Shown: in pieces, positions 35,401 to 46,200 of the stretch
Layout: the number at the start of each line of letters is the position of its first letter
How positions within the stretch are numbered: position 1 is the first letter of the stretch
Assembly (NCBI GenBank): GCA_958450365.1
Contig: CAUEEP010000729.1
Location: forward strand, 1,061,501-1,125,500
Direction of reading: 5' to 3'
DNA length: 64,000 nt
DNA from: Mesorhabditis belari
Lineage: Eukaryota; Nematoda; Chromadorea; Rhabditida; Rhabditidae
The notes under the pieces: generated by a model
The model's database searches: none
Told to the model about the DNA's origin: nothing
What the model saw: only the letters and a program-made list of their open reading frames with translations
Made by a program: the position numbers and the translations under genes

Positions 35401-38400
35401 ATAAAGAAAATAGATAAATATTGGGTTGGTGAATTGAAAACTGCCGGCTATTGTCATATGGGACAGTTTGAGCACTTTCTTCAAAAGAAACCCATTCTGG
35501 TGTCAATGGAAAAAAAAAGACTGAAAAAATAAAACAGGACGAAAGACTGAAAAATTCTTTGTGGCGGGGCCCTTTTATTGCGTCGGGTTACGGTAGTTTC
35601 CGACGTTTGGCGCGGAAACGTCTGAAAGTACGGTGGACGGTCCGAAAGGCATCTGTCCGCCAGAATTTTATTATTTCAAGAGAGAATTCCTTTAAGTTGA
35701 TTTAAAATAAAATAAAATAAAACCCAATTTGTTTAATTACTTTTTTAATTATTTATTATTTATTATTATTTTTAATTTATTGGGTTGGTGAATTGAAAAC
35801 TGCGGGCTATTGTCATATGTGACAGTTTGAGCACTTTCTTCAAAAGAAACCTATTCTGGTGTCAATGGAAAAGTTGTAGAGAATCAAAAATGAAGCTTAT
35901 ATCCAAATTTTCAGAAAGATTCAAAAACTGGTTTTCAAGAAATGCCAAATTTACGAATTTTCACAAAACTTGCAACAAAATTTGCATTTTAAGCGAAACT
36001 ACTAAGTGTATCTTTTAGGAAATTTGGCTATAAGCCTAATTTTTGATTCTCTACAACTTTTCTATTGACACCAAAATGGGTTTCTTTTGAAGAAAGTGCT
36101 CAAACTGGGACATTGGAGATCTCCGGTCCTCCATTTTTGAGTCTCACACTTGTCTCACACACAAACCAAAATCCTACTACGAAAGAGGAATCCGCAAATT
36201 GCCTATAAAATGGGCAGAAGTCGTCAATAATAATGGAAATTATTTGGAATGAATTTATGGTTTTATGTTGAATAAATTTTAGTTCAAAGTGTCGGAGTTT
36301 TCAATTCACCAACCTAATAGATAAAGAAAATGGTAAAGTTTTTACCATTTGCTGAATTGTAGGTAAGAATTGAAACTCTTCTCGAATTAACTTCACCGTT
36401 TCTCCAGGATAAAACCATCTAAAAGGAGTTTTTTTGACAAAAAAACAATGAAAATAGATTCAAAAGCAGAATTAATGAAAGGAAATTCCTTTTGATCAAT
36501 CTATTTTCAAAAAAACGATCTCAAACGACCGTAATCTATCCAGATTATGGTCGTTTGTTCAGTTGATCAGTTTTTCCTTTGATCAGTTGATCAGTTGATC
36601 AGTTTTCCTTTGATTAACCAAAATTTTGGTATCATTGAGGCTTCAAAATCATTGAGGCTTTAGATTCTCTCATGAAATGAGCGCTGATGAAAAGAGACAA
36701 CAATTAGATTCGACTGGATGAACTAGCGAATGGAAATTCGCTTATTAGGATAGGTTTTTTTGAAATAGATCTTTTAGAAAAGATTTCACCTCCAATTCTG
36801 CATATAACCCTCAACTTTTCGTAGATTTTGTGCCCAAGAAAAGTTTAGCGATAAATCTTTATACGTACAACAATCCTAAACATCTTTTAATTTTAAAAAA
36901 AGTTAAATTTAGCTTTAAATATTTGTATTTTTATATGTGTCGTAGCCGATGAAGGATTTCAGCCGAAGAAGTCTCAGACTTCTTCGGCTAGTCTCAAACT
37001 TCTTCGGCTAGTCTCAGACTTCTTCGGCTAGCCGATTAAGTCTCAAAAATGAAATCTTGAGTTATGTATTGACTCAAGTCAATACCACAGACTCAAGCTC
37101 TCTAAAAGGCGCTTAAAAGCTAAAAACGCATTCTAAAGAGTGCGCATTTTATCATACGATAACCAGGCCCTTTTCGTCATTCGTAATAAAAGCGCCCTTT
37201 TCGTCATTCGTCAAAGGCACAGATTTAATCGATCTTCAATCCGTTTCCGATGGAGAATTCAAGTTTTTGATGGTCTACCAGGATCATTTCACAAAGTTCG
37301 TCGTTTTGTGGGCATTGCAAAGGAAAACACAATTTGAAGTTGTCGATCATCTAATGGAAATATTCGGAACGTTTGGAACCCCAAAAATTCTTTAGTCCGA
37401 CAACGGAAAGGAGTTCGCCAACAAATTGGTAAGCTTTTACTTTTGTGTCTTATCGAATGACGCTTTATTTTGTTTGCTTTTAGGGCAAAGAACTCGTGAA
37501 ACCGGTGGTATTATTCTTTATTTTTGTTTTATTATTGTTTAATAAAACAAAAATGTTTATAAGCTCGCTTTTTGGTATTATTGTTTATTTTTGTTGTTTA
37601 GTTTGATCGAAAAATGCAAAATGCAACTGCAACTAGAATGCGTTTGCGTTCCGAATATTTCCATTAGATGATCGACAACTTCAAATTGTGTTTTCCTTTG
37701 CAATGCCCGCAAAACGACGAACTTTGTGAAATGATCCTGGTAGACCATCAAAAACTTGAATTCTCCATCGGAAACGGATTGAAGATCGATTAAATCTGTG
37801 CCTTTGACGAATGACGAAAAGGGTGCTTTTATTACGAATGACGAAAAGGGCCTGGTTATAGTATGATAAAATGCGCACTCTTTAGAATGCGTTTTTAGCT
37901 TTTAAGCGCCTTTTAGAGAGCTTGAGTTTGTGGTATTGACTTGAGTCAATACATAACTCAAGATTTCATTTTTGAGACTTAATCGGCTAGCCGAAATCCT
38001 TCATCGGCTACGACATATGTATTTTGATCAAAACTTACTTTTAAAATTGGTCCTTTTGATTTTTGAGTAGATTCTCATGGAATTTGTCGGTGATTTTCTA
38101 AATTTCATCTAGATTTACGACAATTTGTCCACTTACTCTAATCCATCAACTATTTAAAACCCTTTGCACTAGAGTGGATGTGTTTACGCTTCTTTTAAGC
38201 ACAAAGTACACTCAATAGGCACTGCATTTAAGCATAAAGTGCGCAACCGTAAACCCACCTTTTCTAGTGCATTGATTTCTTCATTTTTCAACGTTGATGT
38301 GGCGAAAAAGATAAAGAAAAGGAAAGAAAAAGAAAGATAAAGAATACAAAGATAAACAATTCAGTAAACCAGAAAGACTGCGTTTACAAGTGCAAAGTGG

Positions 38401-39565
38401 GAGAAAACTTACAATTGCTTGCAAATCAAAGGCTCTTCTTAAAAGATTTTCCTCGGATATCGGCAATAAAGCTTGATATTTTTGAGCTAAAGCGATCATC
38501 GCCGCGTATTGAAACATTAGATTGCCAAGGCCTAAGATTTGAGAGTTTTTCGAGATCTAGATCATTTTTAAAAATCACCTTTACTATAAGAAAAGTTTCC
38601 AAGTAGTATAAAATCGCCGATTTCCATGAGTTCATCCCAAGTTGAGACGAGTTTTCGATCGGGGAGTTCCCATTTTTGATCGAATCTAGTCTCTCCACCT
38701 GTAAAGCTCAAGTTTTTCGGCTGGCTTTGTTGCCTTTGGTTAAGAGGCAGCAAAGCCAAGCCTTTGGCCGAGTGGTTAAGAGGCTTGTCTCTCAGGCGGT
38801 ACCTGAACAAGGGAGGTTGAGGGTTCAACCCCATCGACTAGATTTTTTTAATTTTTCGGCTTAAGGAAAAATTGTTATTGTTGTTTATTGTTGTTTATTG
38901 TTGTTTATTGTTGTTTATTGTTGTTTATTGTTGTTTATTGTTGTTTATTCTTGTTTATTCTTGTTTATTCTTGTTTATTCTTGTTTATTCTTGTTTATTC
39001 TTGTTTATTCTTGTTTATTCTGGTTTATTCTTGTTTATTCTGGTTTATTCTTGTTTATTCTTGTTTATTCTGGTTTATTCTTGTTTATTCTGGTTTATTC
39101 TTGTTTATTCTTGTTTATTCTGGTTTATTCTTGTTTATTCTGGTTTATTCTTGTTTATTCTGGTTTATTCTTGTTTATTCTTGTTTATTCTTGTTTATTC
39201 TGGTTTATTCTTGTTTATTCTGGTTTATTCTTGTTTATTCTTGTTTATTCTGGTTTATTCTGGTTTATTCTGGTTTATTCTGGTTTATTCTTGTTTATTC
39301 TGGTTTATTCTGGTTTATTGTTGGTTGTTATATTTGCTATTGTTTGCTATTGTTTGCTATTGTTTCCTATTTTCTATATTTACTATATTTTCTATATTTA
39401 CTATATTTGCTATCGTTTACACCAATATTAGACTAAGATATTATAATAAAGATTGGAAGTAAGATAAGTAAGTAGGAGAGAAGTTAAACGATCACCTGAT
39501 TGCGTAAAAACGGCAGTTTTCTCAATCCGGAATCTTGAATTCGGTGGATTTTTCAAATTCAACGT
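32430..39565 (-). CDS. Alpha-1,2-fucosyltransferase-like (GT11)
   Basis: Golgi enzyme that transfers fucose from GDP-Fuc, family GT11 (C. elegans FUT-2 type). Minus-strand exons in order: FRIEKTAVFTQSG (39496-39560); GETRFDQKWELPDRKL ... DFILLGNFSYSK (38584-38699); GLGNLMFQYAAMIALAQKYQ (about 38413-38545), the GRLGNQMFQYA signature; a less certain piece near 38033-38100; FYPGETVKLIREEFQFLPTI (36330-36418); DLIEEAKARWRLGRAERES (about 35250-35400); DPIIVGIHVRRGLDLT (35128-35190), the GDP-Fuc-binding HxRRG motif; MKHGHKAAPRDYYEKTIQYF (34896-34975); FLISSDDLKWAKENL (34768-34826); SSCDHLIISTGTFSWWAAFL (34505-34660), the family's third motif; and IIYYKDWPREDSEMAKML to WKGM with TAA at 32430-32432. 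All three motifs are intact. The introns hold four to five mobile-element families; the last is 2 kb and contains a large fold-back. The first coding exon was not resolved. Confidence 0.8.
32673..32741 (+). pseudogene. tRNA-like sequence, degenerate
   Basis: D-arm-like TAGCCGATTGGTAGGTTGC and B-box AGATTCGATCCCC are present; no good acceptor or anticodon stem. In the last intron of the fucosyltransferase gene, opposite strand. Confidence 0.35.
33080..34005. repeat. Large fold-back element with a tRNA-like sequence in its loop
   Basis: Arms of about 350 bp, nearly identical and inverted: left includes GGGAAATTTTGTGGTACCCT and ACGAGGGGATAAGTTTTATT (33256-33345); right carries their complements (33715-33820), extending to GATAGAAAACGCATTTTTGC (about 33950). 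The loop (33440-33650) contains the tRNA-like sequence at 33543-33625. The high identity of the arms points to recent formation. Confidence 0.9.
33543..33625 (-). pseudogene. tRNA-like sequence with Leu/Ser-type D-arm, in fold-back loop
   Basis: Minus strand: ACCGTGGCCGAGTGGTCTAA then GGC, a GC-rich arm GCGCG...CGCGC around CGACGTCAATCC, a variable segment, and a B-box GTTGGTTCGACTC. The A and B boxes would suit RNA polymerase III. The two acceptor ends do not pair, so a functional tRNA is unlikely. Confidence 0.45.
34145..34262 (+). repeat. CAGACAGACAGCCAGACAGA repeat
   Basis: Tetranucleotide CAGA/CAGC run just past the fold-back element. Confidence 0.9.
35421..35512 (+). repeat. Truncated mariner-type MITE (TTGGGTTGGTGAATTG family)
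   Basis: Left end TTGGGTTGGTGAATTGAAAA followed by the same 90 bp as the complete copy at 35780, then breaks off into unrelated sequence. Confidence 0.8.
35780..36317. repeat. Complete mariner-type MITE
   Basis: TTGGGTTGGTGAATTGAAAA at the left and TTTTCAATTCACCAACCTAA at the right, flanked by TA on both sides. Inverted arms continue through AGCACTTTCTTCAAAAGAAA. In an intron of the fucosyltransferase gene. Confidence 0.85.
36935..38022 (+). mobile_element. Ginger-like element in fold-back form
   Basis: Ends TATATGTCGTAGCCGATGAA and its inverse TTCATCGGCTACGACATATG; arms of about 380 bp (36939-37335 and 37665-38018). Each arm encodes integrase core in which VYQDHFTKFVV is visible (about 37265-37300). 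The left copy continues to the second catalytic Asp region, where SDNGKEFANK is preceded by a TAG replacing a codon (about 37395). The third catalytic residue is absent. Same family as 18400-19060. Confidence 0.75.
38165..38396. repeat. Small GTAAACGCA...CTAGTGCACT MITE ends (copy 2)
   Basis: TTGCACTAGAGTGGATGTGT then TTACGC (38166-38192) faces GTAAACCCACCTTTTCTAGT then GCA (38250-38272), and a third end AGAAAGACTGCGTTTACAAG lies at 38369-38388. All within the fucosyltransferase intron next to the FQYA exon. Confidence 0.55.
38758..38849 (+). pseudogene. tRNA-like sequence with oligo-T end
   Basis: TTTGGCCGAGTGGTTAAGAG then GC (Leu/Ser-type A-box), an anticodon-like stem CTTGT...ACAAG with an 18-nt loop, and B-box GAGGGTTCAACCCC, followed after six bases by a run of seven T (38843-38849), an RNA polymerase III terminator. 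The acceptor ends do not pair. Best pol III-like candidate in this half of the window. Confidence 0.45.
38876..39320 (+). repeat. 10-bp tandem repeat TTGTTTATTC, about 44 copies
   Basis: Starts as TTGTTTATTG, becomes TTGTTTATTC, with interspersed TGGTTTATTC. All three plus frames stay open for 170-190 codons simply because the unit has no stop; the Leu/Phe/Tyr-rich peptides (LFILVYSC) are not taken as a protein. Confidence 0.95.
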
Positions 39566-40224
39566 ATCAACGGTGAAAGATCGACTTTTTGAGGAATATT
39601 TGTAGAAAATATGAGTGAAAACAGAAAGAAAAATGAATAAGATTAAAAGACGGTATACTAAATTTGAATAAATAAATCAATAAATAATTCTCAAATTTCA
39701 ACCAACCACACTTCATCGAGAGTTTAGTATAAAGGAATGGGGTTTTCTTTGGCAATGAAAGGATTGATTTTTCGGGATGATCTCTGAGGAATATTTCTGG
39801 GAGATCTAGGTCAGTCCCTTTCAGTTTTCCCTTTCAAAAAGACTTCACGCAAAGCTTTTTAGAAAAGAATTTATTTATTTATTTATTTATTGATTGATTT
39901 ATTTATTTATGTGACTGGTAGACGTCTACTTTTTGATGCACGATGAACGTTTCGCGAGAGTTTGGCTCTGGAGACAACAAGCGACGCAGTTGTTTCAGTA
40001 CAGCGGAAGTGGAAGCGACCACTTACCAACCACAGCGACCACTAGACCAAATTTAGAGAGATAGGGAACCAAATTTAGAGAGATAGACCACTAGACCACT
40101 AGACCAAGAGGAACCAAATTTAAAGAGATAGGGAATCCCATTTCTTCGAGCTTTGATGATTTTCTCGAATAATTTGGTACAAAAAATGCGCAAACACAAC
40201 CCTAAATCTAGCAAAAACAATCTA

Positions 40225-40720
40225 TTGGGTTGATGGAAAAGTCCTTTCCGATTTTTTGGGAGAGTACCTTAAATTTGTCGAATTTAGACGTTTTATAGCT
40301 CATCCTAAAGCTGAATTCAAGACGGATCGATTGGTAAAAACCGTTTTGAGATATCTCTTTTCTAAAGTTTTAACAGCTATTTTAGTAAAGGGCGGCAGAG
40401 CCAAAAAAATGGCTGTTTTCACGTTTCGTTAGTTTTCCGTGCACAAACCTAGGCTAAAAACATGTGTTTCGTGATCAGCGTCAAAAATAACCCCTAGACA
40501 TGCATTTTCAGAATCTTAGCAAAAAATTTTTGAAAAATATTGTCACCGGTGGAAGTCGAACCAGCGACCCTCAGATCAATAGCCTTTCCGCCGCTTTTCG
40601 CGATTTCCCTTCGTTTTTCTCGTTTTTTTTTGTTTTATCATTTCCGTCTTGAATTCAGCTTTAGGCGATGAGCTATAAAGCGTGAAAATTGGACAAATTT
40701 AAAGTACTCTCCCAAAAAAT
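40225..40720. repeat. Fold-back MITE with tRNA-like loop
   Basis: Left TTGGGTTGATGGAAAAGTCC; arms TTTTTTGGGAGAGTACCTTA...TCATC (40252-40310) pair with 40655-40720. The right terminal TTGGGTT is missing. The central part contains TGGAAGTCGAACCAGCGACC, the inverse of a tRNA T-arm. Confidence 0.75.
40549..40604 (-). pseudogene. tRNA 3'-half-like sequence in fold-back loop
   Basis: Minus strand GATCTGAGGGTCGCTGGTTC then GACTTCCACC resembles an anticodon 3' side, variable region and T-arm with B-box. No clear 5' half. Confidence 0.3.
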
Positions 40721-40732
40721 TGAACGATTGAA

Positions 40733-40797
40733 CGATTGAACCCTTGACCTCTCAACGAAGATACTAAGATCTTAGCCAGCCGCCCAAGCCGCCTAAT
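40733..40797 (-). pseudogene. tRNA-like sequence, degenerate
   Basis: Minus strand GGCGGCTGGCTAAGATC (A-box-like) and AGGTCAAGGGTTCAATCG (B-box). Stems not recoverable. Confidence 0.3.
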
Positions 40798-41036
40798 ATA
40801 ATAATATATTACGAGAATAGATGAACAATCTTGCCTGTAGGCCTCTAGGCAAGATTGTTTCAAAAAAGTCATAAAATTTTCCACGAATATAGTCATATAC
40901 CAAAATCTTTTTCGAGAAATTTCTTCTTTTTCTGTTTTTTTCTTTTGATTTCTGGTTGATAACTCTATTTTTAGTTCCTCAGCGCCTACTTATCAACTCA
41001 TGACAAAGAGAAAATCATCAAAGCTCGAAAAATGAG

Positions 41037-41590
41037 ATGTCTAGAAAAGTAATCGCTTCCACTTCTTCCGCTGTACTGAAACAACTCCGTCGCTTGTTGT
41101 CTCCAGGACCAAACTCTCGCGAAACGTTCATCGTGCATCAAAAAGTGGACGTCTATCATTCACAACTCCACGAGAAGGGAAGGCGCTCATTCTCACAAGA
41201 AAAGAGAAAAGAAGAACCCAAATCGGAATGTCTCTGATGGCGTGGCTATGGTGAAGCAACAGCAAAGAAATCTCTCGAAAAATAGTGAGTCGATTCGCAG
41301 TGGATTGATGACTAGAAGGGCCGCCAAGAAACCTCTGATAGTAGCAAAGCACTGGAAGCTTTGTTTCGAGTTTGCCAAGAAGTATCAAAGTTGGATGTCG
41401 CACGATTGGGCCAATGTTATGCTCACTGACGAATCGAAAGTCAATCTTTTGATGGCAATCATAAGGAGACCAGTTGGACAACGTTATAACATCAAAAACT
41501 TGCCAAATTGGCATTTCTTTGTTTACTTTAGGTATTGGCTTGCCAAATTGGCATCTTTTCTATCGTTGGGGAAAGATTTATTTGAATAAA
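41037..41590 (+). pseudogene. Tc1-like transposase remnant
   Basis: Plus-strand frame around 41242-41500 reads AAKKPLIVAKHWKLCFEFAK, DWANVMLTDESKVNLL and RRPVGQRYN, the Tc1 region that includes the first catalytic Asp (TDES). The upstream part, in another frame, begins MSRKVIAST. Downstream catalytic residues and the 3' end are missing. Confidence 0.7.
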
Positions 41591-41799
41591 ATAGTTTTCT
41601 AACAATTTCTTAGAGATAAAAACTCGTTGAAAGATAAAGGTAAATAGATAAAGAAGCAGATTTACAAAAAATAGAGACTGAAATTGAATGGCTTGTCTTG
41701 AAATTGAATGGCTTGCCTTTGTCAGATCGAATCGCTTGTCAGTTCAACCAAAGGGAAAGTCAAGGATTGAGTTAGCCTATCTTGAGTTAGCTATCGTAG

Positions 41800-41867
41800 C
41801 CAACGATAGCCAACGATAGCCAACGATAGCCAACGATAGCCAACGATAGCCAACGATAGCCAACGAT
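41800..41867 (+). repeat. AGCCAACGAT tandem repeat
   Basis: About seven exact 10-bp units. Confidence 0.9.
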
Positions 41868-41957
41868 GTTTAAACTCTTGTTTAAACTGTGCTTACTTTC
41901 TAATCTTTTCTCTAAAACATGTCCTATCTCTCGTAATGTTATTTTAATATTTTAATT

Positions 41958-42205
41958 TAACCGCAGGTTCAGACATTTGGTTGATGCACTTGGCCGATCG
42001 GCCAATGGTGCGAAGCTACCATCTGCGGGATTATAACTGAACGCCTCTAAGTTCGAATCCCACCTAGTCAAGGCAATGATAACTTTGCTCTCTCGGTGTC
42101 GGGAGGCACTTTTATGTAGTGGTAACGCTACAGCTTATGCCCTATCAGATGGCCTTGCTCGTTGGGTGAATTCTAGCGAGTTGCCAAAGCCGGATTTTTT
42201 TTTTG
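41958..42205 (+). rRNA. 28S rRNA 3'-end fragment (pseudogene)
   Basis: AACCGCAGGTTCAGACATTT (41959-41978) is the large-subunit sequence just after the sarcin-ricin loop, and CCAATGGTGCGAAGCTACCA / TCTGCGGGATTATAACTGAA / CGCCTCTAAG (about 42002-42052) the universally conserved tract near the 3' end of 28S. Two departures from the conserved sequence are visible: ATAACTGAA for ATGACTGAA, and AAGTTCGAATCC for AAGTCAGAATCC. The latter creates a perfect RNA polymerase III B-box. It continues to about CCAAAGCCGG and a run of T. Only the last 250 bp of the gene are present. Confidence 0.8.
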
Positions 42206-42571
42206 TATGCTTATCTTAGAGTTAATTATTTATTGTAAATATTTGAAAAAAGATCAAGAGAAATGATGAAAAAAACATGTAAAATAAAGAAATGAACCCG
42301 TAATCGATGAAAATAACTGGCAAGAGGAGATGAGAATGAAAAAGAAAAGGCTTTTTGAAAAGGATGAAAAGAAAAGGGTTTTTTAAAGATAAAATCTAAA
42401 TCTTTTGCTTTAGTTTACTTAATATTGTAAAGGAAAAGAGTGGGAGTTTGCAATTGTTGCAAAAACTTTCTGACAGTAATCACTGAGTGGCTTTAAAACA
42501 GTGGCTTTTGATATACAGTTGACAGAGCTAGGGAAGACTAGAGGAAATGAAAATATTCAATCAACAAATAG

Positions 42572-42697
42572 AAGAAAACAATCAGAAATCTGAGTAACCG
42601 GTTTTTGAGAAATTACGATTTAAAAGCACGTGCTCAGCGCCTCGAATTGGAAGAGGATGACGACGATAGTATTGAATTGCGGAGGAGATTGAGCTGA
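42572..42697 (+). CDS. Possible terminal exon, unrecognised
   Basis: Short frame ending in TGA that reads as structured, highly charged protein: NYDLKARAQRLELEEDDDD then SIELRRRLS. It looks like an acidic/basic C-terminal tail. No other exon of such a gene was found nearby. Could be chance. Confidence 0.25.
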   Translation, partial: KKTIRNLSNRFLRNYDLKARAQRLELEEDDDDSIELRRRLS

Positions 42698-42734
42698 AGG
42701 AGATTTGATTATCAGATTATCTGCTTAGCTTTAC

Positions 42735-42860
42735 ACGATACTGTAGCTAGTAGCTAGTAGCTAGTAGCTAGTAGCTAGTAGCTAGTAACTAGTAGCTAGT
42801 AGCTAGTAGCTAGTAGCTAGTAACTAGTAGCTATTTAGCCTTGTAGCTAGTAGCTACACT
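42735..42860 (+). repeat. GTAGCTA tandem repeat
   Basis: 7-bp units AGCTAGT, about 14 copies. A TGTACTGTA repeat follows at 43125-43228. Confidence 0.9.
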
Positions 42861-42861
42861 A

Positions 42862-43086
42862 TTGGACAATGAAATATCATATTTGAAAAACGATCATCAC
42901 TTTCGCGCGTCTATAACTCCCTTGTCTTTACCGTATTTCTAAATATTAATATTAACATTGTGTAGCCCTTGAAAAGAGCTTTCAGAAAATGTATAACACC
43001 AATAGTTTAAACTTAAAGACAAGGGAGTTACAGACGCGGCGAAAGTGACGATCGTTTTTCAAATATGATATTTCATTGTCGAGTAA
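42862..43086. repeat. Palindromic MITE
   Basis: TTGGACAATGAAATATCATA to CTTGTCTTTA, inverse at 43012-43085 (AGACAAGGGAGTTACAGACG ... GATATTTCATTGTCGAG). Confidence 0.85.
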
Positions 43087-43288
43087 TGTAGCTACTAGCT
43101 ACTAGCTAGCTTTCATTGTTCAGTACTGTATGTAGTACTGTATGTACTGTATGTACGTATGTACTGTATGTAGTACTGTATGTACTGTATGTACTGTATG
43201 TACTGTATGTACTGTATGTACTGTATGTAGCCATCTAGCTAGTTGCTATGCATCTATTTCATCTATTTACTCGTTTAAAAAGTCTCAC

Positions 43289-46200
43289 CGAAAAGTCGGC
43301 CCTTCACCAACGATCCATTGCCCATCTCGACGCTCTAGCTTAATGTGAAGCACGCTTGTTGACCCTGAGAAATCGATTGGTTAATGATCGATTGGTTAAT
43401 GATCGATTGGTTAATGATAAGAGATTAGATTAGATCCTACTATGGGATTTAAATGTAATTTAGATCCTATTATAGAATTTAAAACTAATTTAGATCCTAC
43501 TATAGCATCTAAATATAATATTTAGATCCTACTATAGCATCTAAATATATTAGGTGTGTGAAAAAGTAATTCACGTTTTTTATTTTTATCTGATGACCAA
43601 ATAAGACGCTGTCTTCTCGAAAACCCTCGTTCAACCTCTTCAGAAATAGGCCTTACATTAAATTGTGATGGGTCAACCGTAAGGAAACGCTTGAATATCA
43701 TGAATTTTATCAAAAAGTTTGGACAAATGGATACCGCATGAATTGAGCGAAGAAAACAAAAGAATGCGCCTTACAATCGCCAATTCTTTGATTAGTAAAC
43801 ATCAAATTGAGCCATTTATTGATCGAATTGTTACGTGTGATGAAAAATGGCTTGATTACGATAATTCTAGAAGGTCTGGACAGTGGGTGGAACGTGGTAA
43901 ACCTGCTGGGACAATGCCCAAAAAAAGCCTCCATCCTAAAAAAATTTTAATGACATTTTGGTGGACTGCACGTGGTTTTATGCATATAGACTATTTACCA
44001 CGTGACCAAACGATTAATTCGAATGTCTATTGTGCCGAGATTGATGCAGTCCAACAAAAACTCACTGAGAGACGCGCATCATTGGTAAATAGGAAAGGTG
44101 TCCTGTTGCTCCATGATAACGCGCGACCACATTTCTCTTTACAGACTCGACAAAAAATCCAGAGTGTTGGATGGGAGGTTTTACCAAATCCACCTTACAG
44201 TCCAGACCTTTCTCCATCTGATTATTATTTATTTTTGTCTCTGTCTAACTTTTTGGCCAATTTTTGGCCAAAGCTAACGGTTCAATTCCGAAGAAGATGT
44301 CAAAATCGAGGCTAATCTTTTCTTCGCCTCTAAGGACCAAGATTTTTATTATCGTGGAATGTCTTTACTTGTAGAACGTTGGCAAAAGGTTCTTCTTTCG
44401 AATGGTGATTATTTCGTTGAATAAAAATTATTTTAACGAAACTTATGGTCTTTTATATTTAAACGTTAAAAACGTGGATTACTTTTTCACACACCGAAAT
44501 AATATTTAAATCTAAATATAATATTTAGATCTATTGGGTTGGGGAAAATGAGTCGGCGCCGAAAATCAAAAAAAATGTCTAAAACTTCCAGCAGACTTCG
44601 TCAAATAATATGCGTTTGATATGAGTAGAATGGTTAACTAATTCTCTACAAAATCACATTTAAAAGAAAATTCAAACAGCGCCAAGAAAAAGCCATTTTT
44701 TCACAAAAACTACAAACTGTCATCTAGAAAAAACCATTGGTGGGATCTTCCTGCAAATTTGGCAACTTAAGTAATTGAATGTGCTCTATCTTTTTTATAT
44801 AAACACCAAAGAAGGTTTATGTGAAAGAAACTGTTCAAATGATGAGTCGGACTCTTTGCCATTTTAACCAGCTGCGTTATGGAAGTTCATAAACTCCACG
44901 AAAGAAAAGCTTTGTGGAATCTCTCAAAAGTGATTTTGTAGAGAAATAGTGGATCCTTTTGATGAAACTAAACGTATGTTTAAAGAAGGCTTTATGTGTG
45001 CAAAAAGTCCCTTTAAAGTTTGGCGCCGACTCATTCTCCCCAACCCAATAAATATAATATTTAGATCCTACGGAAAAGTATTAAACTATTAAACAGATAT
45101 CTCAGAGAATAGAGAACAAATCAAACAAATCAAACAAATCAAACGACAAAACCTTTCAAACTGAGCGCAGCCGATCCCTCCTTTCTGTACCTTAGCAAAT
45201 AATCTCCGAGATTCGTCGACTCCAATCGTTTCTCAGCCTCGATTCGATCTAGAATCTTTTTTAAATCTAATTACGGAACTCTTTCAACTTACAACTTGGT
45301 TACAATTGTTGGTTACAATTGTTGATTACAATTGTTGATTACAATTGTTGGCATCGAGCTACAAGCTAAGATACCTACTGCATTGGATTCTACGCAAAAT
45401 TCTGATCAAAATCCAGTTTTAAAGTCAACCCAATTGCCTCACTAACCCATGGAAAAACACATTTGAAAATTGGGAGAATTTTCGGAGTTCGTTGGGATAA
45501 GCCTTCCCTTGTCGAGGCTTTTCGATGACCCAACGGCCTATTGGATAGTCTGCTCGATAACCGAATGTTTCCTCGCGGGTTCGGATCCTCTTGAAACCAA
45601 AATTTCTGCATTTTTTGCAAACAAGATTCGAATCTTTTTTATTTAGTAATTTGATGGGTTTTTTAACGAACAATTTGAAAAACTATGGACAAAATATGGC
45701 CAAGCTTTGAAAATTTTTCACACTTCCAATTTTCAAACGTGCTTTTCCACTTGGTTAGTGAGGCAATTTAGTTGATTTTAAAACTGGATTTTGCTGAGAA
45801 TTTTGCGTAGAATCCGGTGCACTAGAGTTCGTAGCTTAACTCGAGCACTAGAGCTCGAGGACTAGAGCTCGAGGACTAGAGCTCGAGGACTAGAGCTCGA
45901 GGACTAGAGCTCGAGGACTAGAGCTCGAGGACTAGAGCTCGAGGACTAGAGCTCGAGCACTCGGTGTACTAGAGTTCGTAGCTACTTTCAAAAATTTCCC
46001 TAGTCAGTGAGCATTTTGTATAGTAAAGTTCATTTGATCTTAGAGAGTAAGGAGGTGATTAGGGTTTAAGGCAATTTGAATTTGATATTCGGTGTCAAAT
46101 ACCGTATTCTCTAATAGTAGTGCACGCAGAATTGCTGAATTGCTAGTTGCCTGAATTGCTTGAAATCTCGAGAAGCGCTTATCAGAACCGATCGATGTGG

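Larger units (their letters stand above)
39930..41155. mobile_element. Inverted pair of Tc1-like 5' fragments
   Basis: 39930-40020 carries the inverse of 41050-41155 (shared CTTCCGCTGTACTGAAACAA and CGCGAAACGTTCATCGTGCA), and 40143-40172 the inverse of 41006-41036 (AAAATCATCAAAGCTCG). The right arm leads straight into Tc1-like transposase codons (next entry), so the pair looks like a transposon end plus an inverted partial copy, with a younger fold-back MITE between. Confidence 0.65.

Noticed and set aside
37140..37878. Frames containing IRFRWRIQVFDGLPGSFHKV
   Set aside because: Out-of-frame shadows of the integrase fragment; the real frame reads VYQDHFTKFVV.
38872..39462. Long Leu/Phe/Tyr-rich membrane-like proteins
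   Set aside because: All three plus frames are open over the TTGTTTATTC satellite; no coding constraint.
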